From Desulfovibrionaceae bacterium (GTDB lineage: Bacteria; Desulfobacterota; Desulfovibrionia; Desulfovibrionales; Desulfovibrionaceae): 64,000 nt of DNA. Position numbers and translations under genes: made by a program. The stretch lies in the NCBI GenBank assembly GCA_016932995.1, contig JAFGBU010000001.1, positions 59,770 to 123,769 on the forward strand, written 5' to 3'. Below are positions 1 to 7,190 of the stretch, in pieces; within the stretch, counting starts at the first letter, position 1, and every line of letters starts with the position of its first letter. The notes beneath the pieces are model-generated. The model made no database searches, was not told the origin of the DNA, and was given only the letters and a program-made list of their open reading frames with translations.

Positions 1-325
1 GCCAAGGCACCGCCCGGCCCTTCTCCAAAAATTCCTTGACGTACTTGGCCTCCGCAGGGTCCTGGCCCATCAGATCGGTATGGCACTCGGCGCACTGCTC
101 ATTGCTCGGCAGGCCGGCGTAGGAGCCGTCCTCCCTGAAGAAATGGCAGCCAGAGCATTCCATGCCCTGCTCCTTGTGCACGGTGTGGCTGAAACGGATC
201 GGCTGGTCCTTCTGGCAATAGATAACCTGCGGAAAGATTATCCATAAAAAGACTGCGGACAGCACGAAACCGATCAGGAATGGAATTGCCCCGCCACTCC
301 CTTTCGACGCTCTTTTTTCCTCCAT
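1..325 (-). CDS. qrcA: Menaquinone reductase multihaem cytochrome c subunit QrcA (N-terminal part)
   Basis: The gene runs off the left edge; 108 N-terminal residues are visible. An uncleaved-looking membrane anchor lies at about residues 12-36. Two c-type haem sites follow, CSGCH (57-61) and CAECH (78-82). The order of anchor, short linker and haem motifs, together with the phrase RFSHTVHKEQGMECSGCH, matches QrcA. In sulfate reducers this is the cytochrome subunit of the Qrc complex, which passes electrons from periplasmic cytochrome c3 to menaquinone. The family is hexahaem, so four more sites should lie outside the window. The ATG is at 325-323, with an AGGAG at 341-345 that is somewhat distant. 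The remaining qrc subunits would lie beyond the window. Confidence 0.85.
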   Translation of the reverse strand, partial: MEEKRASKGSGGAIPFLIGFVLSAVFLWIIFPQVIYCQKDQPIRFSHTVHKEQGMECSGCHFFREDGSYAGLPSNEQCAECHTDLMGQDPAEAKYVKEFLEKGRAVPW

Positions 326-386
326 AACCTCGCCCCACAACTCCTAAAAGTTTATAAGGAAAAACCACGTAGTTAATTCCCTGATT

Positions 387-416
387 CCTTACGGCACCTT
401 TGCTTTCCGTGTCAAG
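387..416 (-). promoter_or_regulatory. Possible sigma-70 promoter for qrcA
   Basis: On the minus strand a perfect -35 hexamer TTGACA (416-411) is followed after 17-18 nt by a poor -10 (GTAAGG or TAAGGA). It lies about 65-90 nt upstream of the qrcA start. The -35 is convincing and the -10 is not. Confidence 0.3.
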
Positions 417-496
417 GGGATATGCCGATTTGAACGGCTCTTTGCCCGCCGCGTACGCAGTCTCGATATTAACTCCTCCAAGTCCAAGGCGAAAAA

Positions 497-1924
497 TCAC
501 TTCACCCGGCCATAGACGTCGTCGAAGCGCACGATGTCATCCTCCCCCAGATAGGGGCCGGTCTGGATCTCGATGATGTCCAGGGGCACCTTGCCGGGAT
601 TGCCCAGGCGGTGCACCGAGGTCTTGGGGATGTCTATGGACTGGTTCTCCACCAGGGTCCTCTCGACCCCGGCCACCTCCACCGCGGCCGTGCCGTGGAC
701 CACGACCCAGTGCTCGGTCCGGTGGTGGTGCATCTGGGAGCTCAGCCTGGCCCCGGCGTTGACCCGAATCCTCTTTATCTTGTAGTGCGGGCCCTCCTCA
801 AGCACGCAATAGCTGCCCCAGGGCCTCTCCACCGTGGGATGGCTCTCCACCAGGGGGCTGCCCTGGGACCTGAGGGTGGCGACCAGGTCCTTGACCTGCT
901 GGACCTCGGCCAGGGGGCAGGCCAGGGTCGCGTCCCTGGTCTGGACCACGATCATGTCCTCGAGGCCCACGGCGGCGAGCTTTCCGCCCCTGGAGATGAG
1001 CAGGCTGCCGCTGCAGCCCATGGCCAGCACGTCCCCCTGGACCACGTTGCCGCGCCGGTCCTTGGTCCCCAGGCGGTGCATGGCCTCCCAGCTGCCCAGG
1101 TCGTCCCAGTCAAAGCCGGCCTCGACCACGGCGATGTTGTCGATCTTCTCGACCACGCCGTAGTCAATGGACACGCTCGGCAGCTCCCGGTAGCATTGGG
1201 CCAGGCCCTTTTGGGCCCGGGCCAGCCACCAGTCCCAGATCTCGGGCGTGAACCTGGCCACGGCCTTGAGGAACTCGCGGCCCCTGAAGGCGAACATGCC
1301 GCTGTTCCAGTAGTGCGCGCCGTCCCTGACAAAGGCCTTGGCCCTGTCCAGGTCCGGCTTCTCCACAAAGGCCGCGACCGTGAAGGCCTTGTCGCCCAGG
1401 GGCTCGCCCCGCTCGATGTAGCCGTACCCGGTCTCGGCCTGGCGGGGCCGGACCCCGAAGGTCACGAAACGGCCCTGGCCGGCCAAATCCAGGCCGATCC
1501 TGAGGCAGTCGGCCCAGGCCCCATGGTCCTGGATCAGATGGTCCGAGGGGAAGACCACCACCCTGGCCTCCCTGTCCGCCTCGAGCACGTGGTCCAGGGC
1601 CAGCAGCACGGCGGGAAGGGTGTTCCGGCTCAGGGGCTCGGACAAGACCTGGGCCTCCAGGCGGGTGTCCAGGTCCCTGACCTGCCTGCGGACCTCGAAC
1701 ACGTGCTCCTCGTTGGTCACCACCCAGACCTTGGCCAGATCAAAGCAGCCCAGGATCCGGTCCACGGTCTGCTGGAGCAGTGTCCTGCTGCCGTTGAGGG
1801 CCAGGAGCTGCTTGGGCAGGAGGCTGCGCGACAGGGGCCAGAGCCTGGTCCCGGACCCGCCGGCCAAGATGACCGCGTGGCAGCCTTCAAAGCCCGGGGC
1901 GGGCCGTTTTTTGTCCTCAGGCAT
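497..1924 (-). CDS. manC: Mannose-1-phosphate guanylyltransferase / mannose-6-phosphate isomerase
   Basis: A 475-residue type II PMI/GMP enzyme, the usual length. It makes GDP-mannose from mannose-1-phosphate and GTP, and the second domain interconverts fructose-6-P and mannose-6-P. The nucleotidyltransferase signature AGGSGTRLWPLSR begins at residue 21 and a FVEKPD sugar-binding motif lies mid-protein. The C-terminal cupin begins at RPWGSY (367-372) and holds the metal-binding QMHHHRTEHW (397-406). The start is set at the ATG at 1924, preceded by AAGGAG with 8-nt spacing; an in-frame TTG at 1957 has no such site and overlaps rfbC. It follows rfbC closely, so the pair probably feeds lipopolysaccharide or exopolysaccharide synthesis. 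Confidence 0.92.
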   Translation of the reverse strand: MPEDKKRPAPGFEGCHAVILAGGSGTRLWPLSRSLLPKQLLALNGSRTLLQQTVDRILGCFDLAKVWVVTNEEHVFEVRRQVRDLDTRLEAQVLSEPLSRNTLPAVLLALDHVLEADREARVVVFPSDHLIQDHGAWADCLRIGLDLAGQGRFVTFGVRPRQAETGYGYIERGEPLGDKAFTVAAFVEKPDLDRAKAFVRDGAHYWNSGMFAFRGREFLKAVARFTPEIWDWWLARAQKGLAQCYRELPSVSIDYGVVEKIDNIAVVEAGFDWDDLGSWEAMHRLGTKDRRGNVVQGDVLAMGCSGSLLISRGGKLAAVGLEDMIVVQTRDATLACPLAEVQQVKDLVATLRSQGSPLVESHPTVERPWGSYCVLEEGPHYKIKRIRVNAGARLSSQMHHHRTEHWVVVHGTAAVEVAGVERTLVENQSIDIPKTSVHRLGNPGKVPLDIIEIQTGPYLGEDDIVRFDDVYGRVK

Positions 1925-1953
1925 GTCTGCGGCTCCTTGGGATCGGACCGGGC

Positions 1954-2523
1954 TCAAACATCGGTCTCGGGATCAAAGGAAAACGGGGATTCGATCTGGG
2001 ACAGCCTGGGCAGGGAGCGGTCCTTGTCCGAGAGGATGAGCTCCTTGAACGGCCAGCTCACGCCCAGGTCCGGATCGTTCCAGACGATCCCGGAGTCGTG
2101 CTCCCGGGAATAGGGCGCGTCGACCTTGTACAAGAACTCGGTGTCCTCCTCCAGGGTCAGGTAGGCGTGGGCAAAGCCCCTGGGCACGAACAGCCTGTAG
2201 AAGTTGGCCGCCGAGAGCTCCGTCTCGAAGGCCTTTCCAAAGGTCGGCGAGCCCTTGCGCAGGTCCACGACCACGTCCAGGACGCGGCCGGCCACCACCC
2301 AGACCAGCTTGGCCTGGGCCATGGGCGGGACCTGGAAGTGAAAGCCCCGGAGCACGCCCGCGGACCGGGAATAGGCCTGGTTGTCCTGGACGAAGTCGCA
2401 GTCCAGGCCCAAGGCCGCGAAGTCCCTCTTGCTGTAGCTCTCAAGGAAAAAGCCCCGCTCGTCGCGGAGGACCTTGGGCTGTATGATGAAAAGTCCGGGA
2501 AACGGCGTCTTGCCTATTTCCAC
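1954..2523 (-). CDS. rfbC: dTDP-4-dehydrorhamnose 3,5-epimerase
   Basis: A 189-residue RmlC-type cupin, a typical length. It epimerises C3 and C5 of dTDP-4-keto-6-deoxyglucose on the way to dTDP-L-rhamnose. The RGFHFQ motif places the catalytic base at His62. A Tyr at 132 matches the catalytic tyrosine position of the Salmonella enzyme, and PRGFAHAY (115-121 region) is the conserved nucleotide-sugar-binding strand. It starts at GTG 2523 behind GAGGAGG. manC follows 29 nt downstream on the same strand. The other rml genes are not in the window. Confidence 0.92.
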   Translation of the reverse strand: MEIGKTPFPGLFIIQPKVLRDERGFFLESYSKRDFAALGLDCDFVQDNQAYSRSAGVLRGFHFQVPPMAQAKLVWVVAGRVLDVVVDLRKGSPTFGKAFETELSAANFYRLFVPRGFAHAYLTLEEDTEFLYKVDAPYSREHDSGIVWNDPDLGVSWPFKELILSDKDRSLPRLSQIESPFSFDPETDV

Positions 2524-2628
2524 GAGCCCTCCTCAGGCAACGGGCCGGACAACCCCGCCCAGCCGTTCCCATTAGCCGAGTTCGCACCGCGATTCAAGCC
2601 AAAGCCGAGCGGGGCCGGACAGGGCGTA

Positions 2629-2657
2629 TTCACTTTTCGCCCTTGCTCTGCTAGAAA
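2629..2657 (+). promoter_or_regulatory. Possible sigma-70 promoter for cvpA-mazG
   Basis: TTCACT (2629-2634), 17 nt, TAGAAA (2652-2657), each matching four of six consensus positions. It is placed about 50 nt before the cvpA start in the divergent gap with rfbC. No other promoter candidate stands out in this gap. Confidence 0.4.
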
Positions 2658-2706
2658 AAAAATAGGCCAGGCTCTCCAACGCCTTTGAGAATCAAGGTCA
2701 GGGACA

Positions 2707-3273
2707 ATGAATTTCTTGGACATCATCCTGTTGGCCGCGGCCGGTTTCTTTGTCTACCGGGGCTTCAGGCGCGGCTTCGTCAAGGAGATCGTGTCCCTGG
2801 GCTCCATCGCCCTGGGCGTGTTCGTGGCCTCGCGCTACCACGGGCTCATCGCGCCGCACATCAGCGTGTACCTGTCCAACGAGACGGGCATCAAGGCGGC
2901 CAGCTACCTGCTGGCCTTCGTGGGCACCCTGGTGGTCTGCTGGATCATCGCCAAGATTTTGAAAAACTTCCTGGAGGTCACCGTCGGCGAGTCCCTGGAC
3001 CAGGCCGCCGGGGCCCTGTTCGGCCTGGCCGAGGGCGTGCTGGTCTGCCTGGTGATCCTGCTCGCGCTCAAGTCCTTTCTGCCCAACGCCGCGTTCGTGC
3101 GCGGCTCCAAGCTGGCGGTCAAGTCCGAATGGATGCTCGGCTACCTGGCCGACTTCACCCCGGAGGCGGTGCGCAAGACCCTCGAAAAGAGCGGCATAAA
3201 CATGCCCGCCGGTCAGCCCGACACCCGGCCGGACCAGGCCCCGGCGGACAAGGACAAGGCCGGCGCCCTTTGA
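2707..3273 (+). CDS. cvpA: CvpA family inner-membrane protein
   Basis: A 188-residue protein with four predicted membrane segments (roughly residues 3-20, 28-48, 65-85 and 105-125) and a charged C-terminal tail. The opening MNFLDIILLAAAGFFVYRGF followed by a basic patch RRGFVKE is the CvpA (colicin V production) signature. The family is widespread, lies in the inner membrane, and its biochemical role is unsettled beyond links to envelope stress and colicin V export. It begins a short plus-strand pair with mazG, 64 nt downstream. Confidence 0.85.
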   Translation: MNFLDIILLAAAGFFVYRGFRRGFVKEIVSLGSIALGVFVASRYHGLIAPHISVYLSNETGIKAASYLLAFVGTLVVCWIIAKILKNFLEVTVGESLDQAAGALFGLAEGVLVCLVILLALKSFLPNAAFVRGSKLAVKSEWMLGYLADFTPEAVRKTLEKSGINMPAGQPDTRPDQAPADKDKAGAL

Positions 3274-3337
3274 GCCTCTGAGGCCCCCGGGCCGCCCCGG
3301 TCCGCCCCGAACGAACAAAGACCCCTGGAGAAAGACG

Positions 3338-4129
3338 GTGAACAGCGCAGACAGGTCGCCTTGCCTGGACAGGGTCCTCGGGGTGATCGACTCGCTGCTC
3401 GGCCCGAACGGCTGCCCGTGGGACAAGAAACAGACCCCCGAGAGCCTGTGCGACTACCTGGTCGAGGAGGCCTTCGAGCTGGTCGCGGCCATCAGGGCCG
3501 GGGACCAAACCGAGGTCATGGAGGAGCTGGGCGACGTGCTCTTCCTGCTCCTGTTCGTGGCCCGGCTGTATGCGGACCAAAAGGCCTTCGGCCTGGACGA
3601 GGTGCTCCGGGCCAACGCCGAGAAGATGATCCGCCGCCACCCCCACGTGTTCGGGGACAAGGAGATCAAGGACCAGCAGGAACTGATCCGGGTCTGGGAA
3701 AAGATCAAGCGCGGGGAAAAGGACGCCGGGCCGGGCCGGGTGTTCGGGTCCCTGCCCCGGGGCCTGCCCCCGCTGCTGCGCGCCTACCGCATCAACTCCA
3801 AGGCCGCGCGCAACAACTTCACCTGGGCCTCGGACCAGGACCAGGAACGACACCTGGCCTCGGAATGGGAGGAGTTCAGGGGGGCCCTTGCGGCCGCGGA
3901 CCCGGAGTCTGCGGAGCGCGAGTTCGGGGACTATCTGTTCAGCCTGGTGGAGACCGGCCGCAGGAAGGGGATCAAGGCCAACGCGGCCCTGGACTCGGCC
4001 AACCAGCGCTTCCTGGCCCGCTTTGAGCGCATGGAGGACCTGGCCCGGGAACAGGGCCGGGAGATCAACGAGCTTGATTTGAAGGAAATGAACGCCCTGT
4101 GGGAGCGGGCCAAGGCCGAATTGGGCTGA
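3338..4129 (+). CDS. mazG: Nucleoside triphosphate pyrophosphohydrolase MazG
   Basis: A 263-residue house-cleaning enzyme that hydrolyses (d)NTPs to NMP and pyrophosphate. The length fits two tandem MazG domains. The first holds the metal-binding signature LVEEAFEL (41-48) plus EELGD (62-66), the family's EExxE...ExxD pattern. The second holds EWEEF followed by EREFGDYLF. GCPWDKKQTPESL near residue 26 is the classic entry motif. It starts at GTG 3338 behind a GGAGAAAG site. It follows cvpA and is the last gene before the small repeat protein. Confidence 0.93.
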   Translation: MNSADRSPCLDRVLGVIDSLLGPNGCPWDKKQTPESLCDYLVEEAFELVAAIRAGDQTEVMEELGDVLFLLLFVARLYADQKAFGLDEVLRANAEKMIRRHPHVFGDKEIKDQQELIRVWEKIKRGEKDAGPGRVFGSLPRGLPPLLRAYRINSKAARNNFTWASDQDQERHLASEWEEFRGALAAADPESAEREFGDYLFSLVETGRRKGIKANAALDSANQRFLARFERMEDLAREQGREINELDLKEMNALWERAKAELG

Positions 4130-4137
4130 GGGCGGCC

Positions 4138-4165
4138 TAAAGTTTTTTCAGGCCTTGGCCGAAGG
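4138..4165 (+). promoter_or_regulatory. Possible sigma-28 (FliA) promoter
   Basis: TAAA at 4138-4141, a 16-nt spacer, then GCCGAAGG at 4158-4165. The sigma-28 consensus is TAAA-N15-GCCGATAA, so the boxes fit but the spacer is one base long. It lies about 45 nt before the small repeat-protein gene. A much better match to the same consensus sits before flgM in this window. Confidence 0.35.
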
Positions 4166-4211
4166 ACCTGATAAGCGTTATTTTCAACCCCGGCTCAAGG
4201 GAGGGGAGCCT

Positions 4212-4493
4212 ATGGACGTGAGCGCCATCTCAAGCTCGGGGGGCCTGGCCTCGGCCATGAGCCGGCAGACCTTCGGGGCCGCGGTGGTCTCCAAGACCCT
4301 GGACTACATGAACGACGCGGGCGGAAGCAGCCTGGCCCCGGTGGACAAGCAGACCTTCGGGGCGAGCGTCGTGTCCAAGACCCTGGACTACATGAACACA
4401 AGCCCGGCCAAGGGCTCGTCCCAGAGCTACGACTTCCAGACGAGCGTGCTCGGGGGGGCCTATGGCGCGAAGATCGTGGACGCCTACATCTGA
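4212..4493 (+). CDS. Small repeat-containing protein, possibly motility-related
   Basis: A 93-residue protein with no signal peptide or membrane segment. The start is placed at ATG 4212, directly behind GGAGGGG. A 16-residue unit, QTFGAAVVSKTLDYMN, occurs at residues 19-34 and again with one substitution at 47-62. A degenerate third copy appears to form the C-terminus (about 75-93, ending AKIVDAYI). The overall look (MDVSxIxS opening, then Q-xx-V-V-xKTLD) recalls the short YjfB-like 'putative motility protein' family. This is a resemblance by eye, not a proven match. A possible sigma-28 promoter upstream agrees with a motility link. No enzymatic motif is visible. Confidence 0.65.
   Translation: MDVSAISSSGGLASAMSRQTFGAAVVSKTLDYMNDAGGSSLAPVDKQTFGASVVSKTLDYMNTSPAKGSSQSYDFQTSVLGGAYGAKIVDAYI
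4266..4397 (+). repeat. Two near-identical 48-nt in-frame repeats
   Basis: Bases 4266-4313 and 4350-4397 encode the same 16-residue peptide with one Ala/Ser change. The DNA is nearly identical too, including the run AAGACCCTGGACTACATGAA. They are separated by a 36-nt linker, consistent with a recent internal duplication. Confidence 0.85.
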
Positions 4494-4520
4494 GCCCGGG
4501 GGAAATGACGCCGATCCGAA

Positions 4521-4554
4521 GCGGCCCCGCCGCCCGTACGGGCGGCGGGGCCGC
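4521..4554 (+). terminator. 34-nt perfect GC palindrome, terminator-like
   Basis: The left arm at 4521-4537 (GCGGCCCCGCCGCCCGT) is the exact reverse complement of 4538-4554. It lies 28 nt after the stop of the small repeat protein. No T run follows, so it may stop transcription weakly or simply protect the 3' end. The rest of 4555-4708 is AT-rich sequence with no gene that can be supported. Confidence 0.5.
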
Positions 4555-4708
4555 GGACGTTGAATGCATTTGGCGGTGGACGGCTGCCCAGTCTAGTCAA
4601 TGTTATAACTTTTGCGTATTGATTATATTGGGATTATCTACTGACCTCATCGAGTTGGAGGGCTTGGCCCGCGAAAGAAAACGCATTGGGGGGCGCAGAT
4701 TTTTGCCC

Positions 4709-5494
4709 TTAATACTTGCTTTGCTTATTAAGGTTTGTAGCCTTTTCCTTTAATTGCCAAAACCAAAGTTTCGCATGCATCATCGTATATCGTAGCCAAA
4801 AATATTTTTTCATCCACTTACGACGATCTAATTCAAGCCTGAAATATGCATCGTCGATACGCTCCCTCAACACATATATCCGACTATATAAGTTTTTGAA
4901 ATTATCGTATGAAACTTTGGTATAAAAAATCGGCTCATATTCAATTTTTTCTTCAAAATCAAAATTAACAATATTGGTAAACGGCAAATGAATCACCAAG
5001 CATTTATTTTTATGTTCTGTGAAGCCCTTATAAAGCTTATCAGATGGGGCAAAGAAAAATACACCCTCCCGATCTACATAAACACTTGTATTTAAAAACC
5101 ATAAATCATCTCGAAAATATATGCCGGTATTATTTATCCAGCTTGCATCGAGAATATGCTGATCAAGATATTCAATACGCAAAAGATGTTTATAAGCATC
5201 GTTTGAAATTTGGCTGGGATAATTCTTCCAGTGAATAAATCTAACGCCTATGTCTTTTATTCCATTTTTGTGCTTTTCTAGAACATAGCCTTTCAGCATC
5301 GGCTCAATACGTTCTCTGAATCGCAAATTTGATTCTATTTCTTCCGTTCTAGCAAGGAAATCTCTAGCTTTTAAAAATTTGATAAATTTGAAAATGGCAA
5401 TAAAGAATGGAATAACGCCAAGGAAAAAAGCCGCATCTTGGATCAAATCAATCCAAGGCTTCCAGTGCTCATGTATCTCCAAAAGCTGTTTCAT
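4709..5494 (-). CDS. Hypothetical membrane-anchored protein in an AT-rich insert
   Basis: 261 residues, not recognised. One hydrophobic segment lies near the N-terminus (about residues 18-38, AAFFLGVIPFFIAIFKFIKF). The remainder is soluble and rich in aromatic and charged residues (for example FLNTSVYVDREGVFFFAPSDKLYKG cut short here as SVYVDREGVFFFAPSD). The shape suggests an anchored cytoplasmic domain. Codon use is AT-rich, in sharp contrast to the genes on both sides, which points to horizontal acquisition. It lies on the 3' side of tRNA-Ser(UGA), a common integration position. No integrase, toxin or nuclease motif was seen, and no partner gene is adjacent. Confidence 0.65.
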   Translation of the reverse strand: MKQLLEIHEHWKPWIDLIQDAAFFLGVIPFFIAIFKFIKFLKARDFLARTEEIESNLRFRERIEPMLKGYVLEKHKNGIKDIGVRFIHWKNYPSQISNDAYKHLLRIEYLDQHILDASWINNTGIYFRDDLWFLNTSVYVDREGVFFFAPSDKLYKGFTEHKNKCLVIHLPFTNIVNFDFEEKIEYEPIFYTKVSYDNFKNLYSRIYVLRERIDDAYFRLELDRRKWMKKYFWLRYTMMHAKLWFWQLKEKATNLNKQSKY

Positions 5495-5543
5495 TTGTAA
5501 TTCGGTTCGTATTTCCTAGCACAGGAACCTATTGCCTAAAAAC

Positions 5544-5688
5544 CTCCGTACCAGTACGGAGCTACCATAAATTTCTGCGAGTTTGGGGCACTATTCTTCG
5601 CAACCCACATCATCCAAGACTATATCGGTACGGAGGCCGTTTTGTAACATGTTGAAGTAATTTGACATTTTTACCACTTTTCCGTACC
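5544..5688. repeat. CCGTACC palindrome and inverted half-sites
   Basis: A perfect 18-nt dyad CTCCGTACCAGTACGGAG lies at 5544-5561. The same half-site recurs as GGTACGGA at 5627-5634 and TCCGTACC at 5681-5688, which are inverted relative to each other. All are upstream of the orphan gene at 4709-5494, between it and the tRNA. They could be operator sites or scars of an element end. Confidence 0.55.
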
Positions 5689-5713
5689 AGTCAAAAAACG
5701 GTTGGAAAAATAA

Positions 5714-5803
5714 TGGCGGAGGGGGAGGGATTCGAACCCCCGGTCGGGTCGCCCCGACAGTGGTTTTCAAGACCACCGCCTTAAACCGCTCGGCCACCCC
5801 TCC
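5714..5803 (-). tRNA. tRNA-Ser (anticodon UGA)
   Basis: The minus-strand 7-bp acceptor GGAGGGG (5803-5797) pairs with TCCCTCC (5724-5718), with a terminal G-T wobble. The anticodon stem-loop GTGGT-CTTGAAA-ACCAC gives anticodon TGA. A long variable arm and a GGGGG-TTCGAAT-CCCCC T-arm mark a serine tRNA. The discriminator is G at 5717, and CCA is encoded at 5716-5714. Confidence 0.97.
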
Positions 5804-5950
5804 GCACAGGCGACGTTGCGCCTGACATGCGAGTATTGCCCAACCAAGGCCCTGTCAAGGCCGCGAAAACCAACGGCCGATTTGACAACCACGCGCACTT
5901 GACCTTACCTTGACAACAGCCCGACCGCCAACCAAAGACCCGGGGCAGAC

Positions 5951-6412
5951 ATGAAGCCACCCCAGGAAGTCCTGGCCGACTACCTCGCCCGGCAGAACCT
6001 CAAAATGACCGCCCAACGGCGACTCATCCTCGACGTCTTCCTGCGCGAAAAAAACCACCTCTCCGCCGAGGAGCTCTACGCCAAGATCAAGACCCAGGAC
6101 CCCTCGGTGGGCCAGGCCACGGTCTACAGGACCCTCAAGCTCCTCACCGAGGCCAGGCTGGCGGAGGAGGTCAACTTCGCCGACGGCGTGCTCCGCTACG
6201 AGCCGCTCTACGGCATCGAACACCACGACCACCTGATCTGCGAGGGCTGCGGCAAGAACATCGAGATCATGGACCCGGTCATCGAACGCCGCCAGGAGGA
6301 GCTGGCCCGCAAGCACGGCTTCGTGCTCTCCAGACACAAGATGAACCTCTACGGCCTGTGCGAAAAATGCCGCAAAAAAAACAAGGCCCCGAAAAAGACC
6401 ACGCCCGGCTGA
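5951..6412 (+). CDS. Fur family transcriptional regulator
   Basis: A 153-residue winged-helix metalloregulator. The recognition helix is in GQATVYRTLKLL (54-65). The sensing region has EHHDH (90-94), and structural zinc is likely bound by CEGC (97-100) and CEKC (137-140). The family normally represses iron-uptake or peroxide-defence genes when metal-loaded. Whether this is Fur itself, PerR or Zur cannot be settled from sequence alone; the intact HHDH and both CxxC pairs are compatible with Fur or PerR. A TTGACA at 5882-5887, 17 nt before a weak TTACCT, may be its promoter. The downstream NifX-like gene is on the same strand, 162 nt away. Confidence 0.92.
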   Translation: MKPPQEVLADYLARQNLKMTAQRRLILDVFLREKNHLSAEELYAKIKTQDPSVGQATVYRTLKLLTEARLAEEVNFADGVLRYEPLYGIEHHDHLICEGCGKNIEIMDPVIERRQEELARKHGFVLSRHKMNLYGLCEKCRKKNKAPKKTTPG

Positions 6413-6574
6413 GGGCGCAAAAACATCCCACAGGCCGCATCCGGGCTCAAAACTAGCCCGAAGGGGCAAGGCCCCCGGCCCACAACCAGGCGTTCAGGCA
6501 GGACTTTTTTTTGGAACGCTTGTTGCTCGCCGCACTCCTAGCCGACAGCCAACCAGAACAAGGACGACCCGGCC

Positions 6575-6889
6575 ATGCGCATCGCCATAGCCGCCCTGGG
6601 GCCCGATCCGGACAGCAAGACCTCGCCCTCCCTGGGCAGGGCCCGGTACTTCATCCTCGCGGACCCCGCGGCCAAGGACTTCAGGGCCGTGGCCAACCCC
6701 TATGCGGGCGAGAAGACCGACATCGGGGTCCGGGCCGCCGGGCTGCTCGTCGAGCTGGGCGTGGACGCGGTCCTGGCCGGGAACTGCGGCCCCAGGACCG
6801 CCTTGGTCCTCAGGGAGGCGGGCGTGCACGTGGGCATCGCCTACAAGGGCACGGCCAGGGAGGTGCTCGAACAATACCTGCGCGACTAG
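6575..6889 (+). CDS. NifB/NifX family iron-molybdenum cofactor-binding protein
   Basis: A 104-residue stand-alone NifX/NafY fold protein. The hallmarks are MRIAIAA at the start, SPSLGRARYFIL around 19-30, and the central AGLLVELGVDAVLAGNCGPR. The carrier family binds Fe-S or FeMo-co precursors. In sulfate reducers, short members also occur far from nif genes and are linked to the ORP/Mrp Fe-S complexes. No nif or orp gene is nearby, so the substrate is open. The start ATG 6575 follows AACAAGGACGACCCGGCC, with AAGGA as a plausible but distant ribosome site. Confidence 0.88.
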   Translation: MRIAIAALGPDPDSKTSPSLGRARYFILADPAAKDFRAVANPYAGEKTDIGVRAAGLLVELGVDAVLAGNCGPRTALVLREAGVHVGIAYKGTAREVLEQYLRD

Positions 6890-7190
6890 TGTCGCATTCC
6901 TTAAAAAAACATGTAAATCACGACACTGGCCGCCTCCGGCGGGTCGCCGCCTCTGGTGGCGTAAGCGGCCGGAAACCGCGCTTTCCGGCGAAGCGCTCCG
7001 GCCGCAATACGTGGTTGTATCGACCACGTATCTGCGGGATATGACACTCGCGGCGCGGCCATGAAACGCGTAGCGGGGGAGTCTTCGGCGCGAAGCGCGG
7101 CCCGCCGCGCCGCGATGCCCAGCAAAAACCCGCACCCGGCGCGCCGGCGCATTTCGCGGACTTCAGGCCGGCCGCCCGGCCTGATGCGGC
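6890..7190. other. Non-coding stretch rich in inverted repeats
   Basis: Contains AGTGTCG (from 6888) mirrored by CGACACT about 40 nt later, GCCGGAAA/TTTCCGGC around 6968-6989, and a 9-bp hairpin ATACGTGGT-N7-ACCACGTAT at 7007-7031. No credible reading frame is present on either strand. It has the look of a small stem-loop intergenic repeat of the REP or MITE type, between convergent genes. No second copy was found in the window. Confidence 0.4.

Noticed and set aside
99..500. Minus-strand open frame beginning at 500
   Set aside because: It is out of frame with the QrcA coding sequence, whose haem motifs and membrane anchor are clear.
5591..5797. Short open frame across tRNA-Ser(UGA)
   Set aside because: It is the tRNA read as protein (VRIPPPPPLFF-type peptide).
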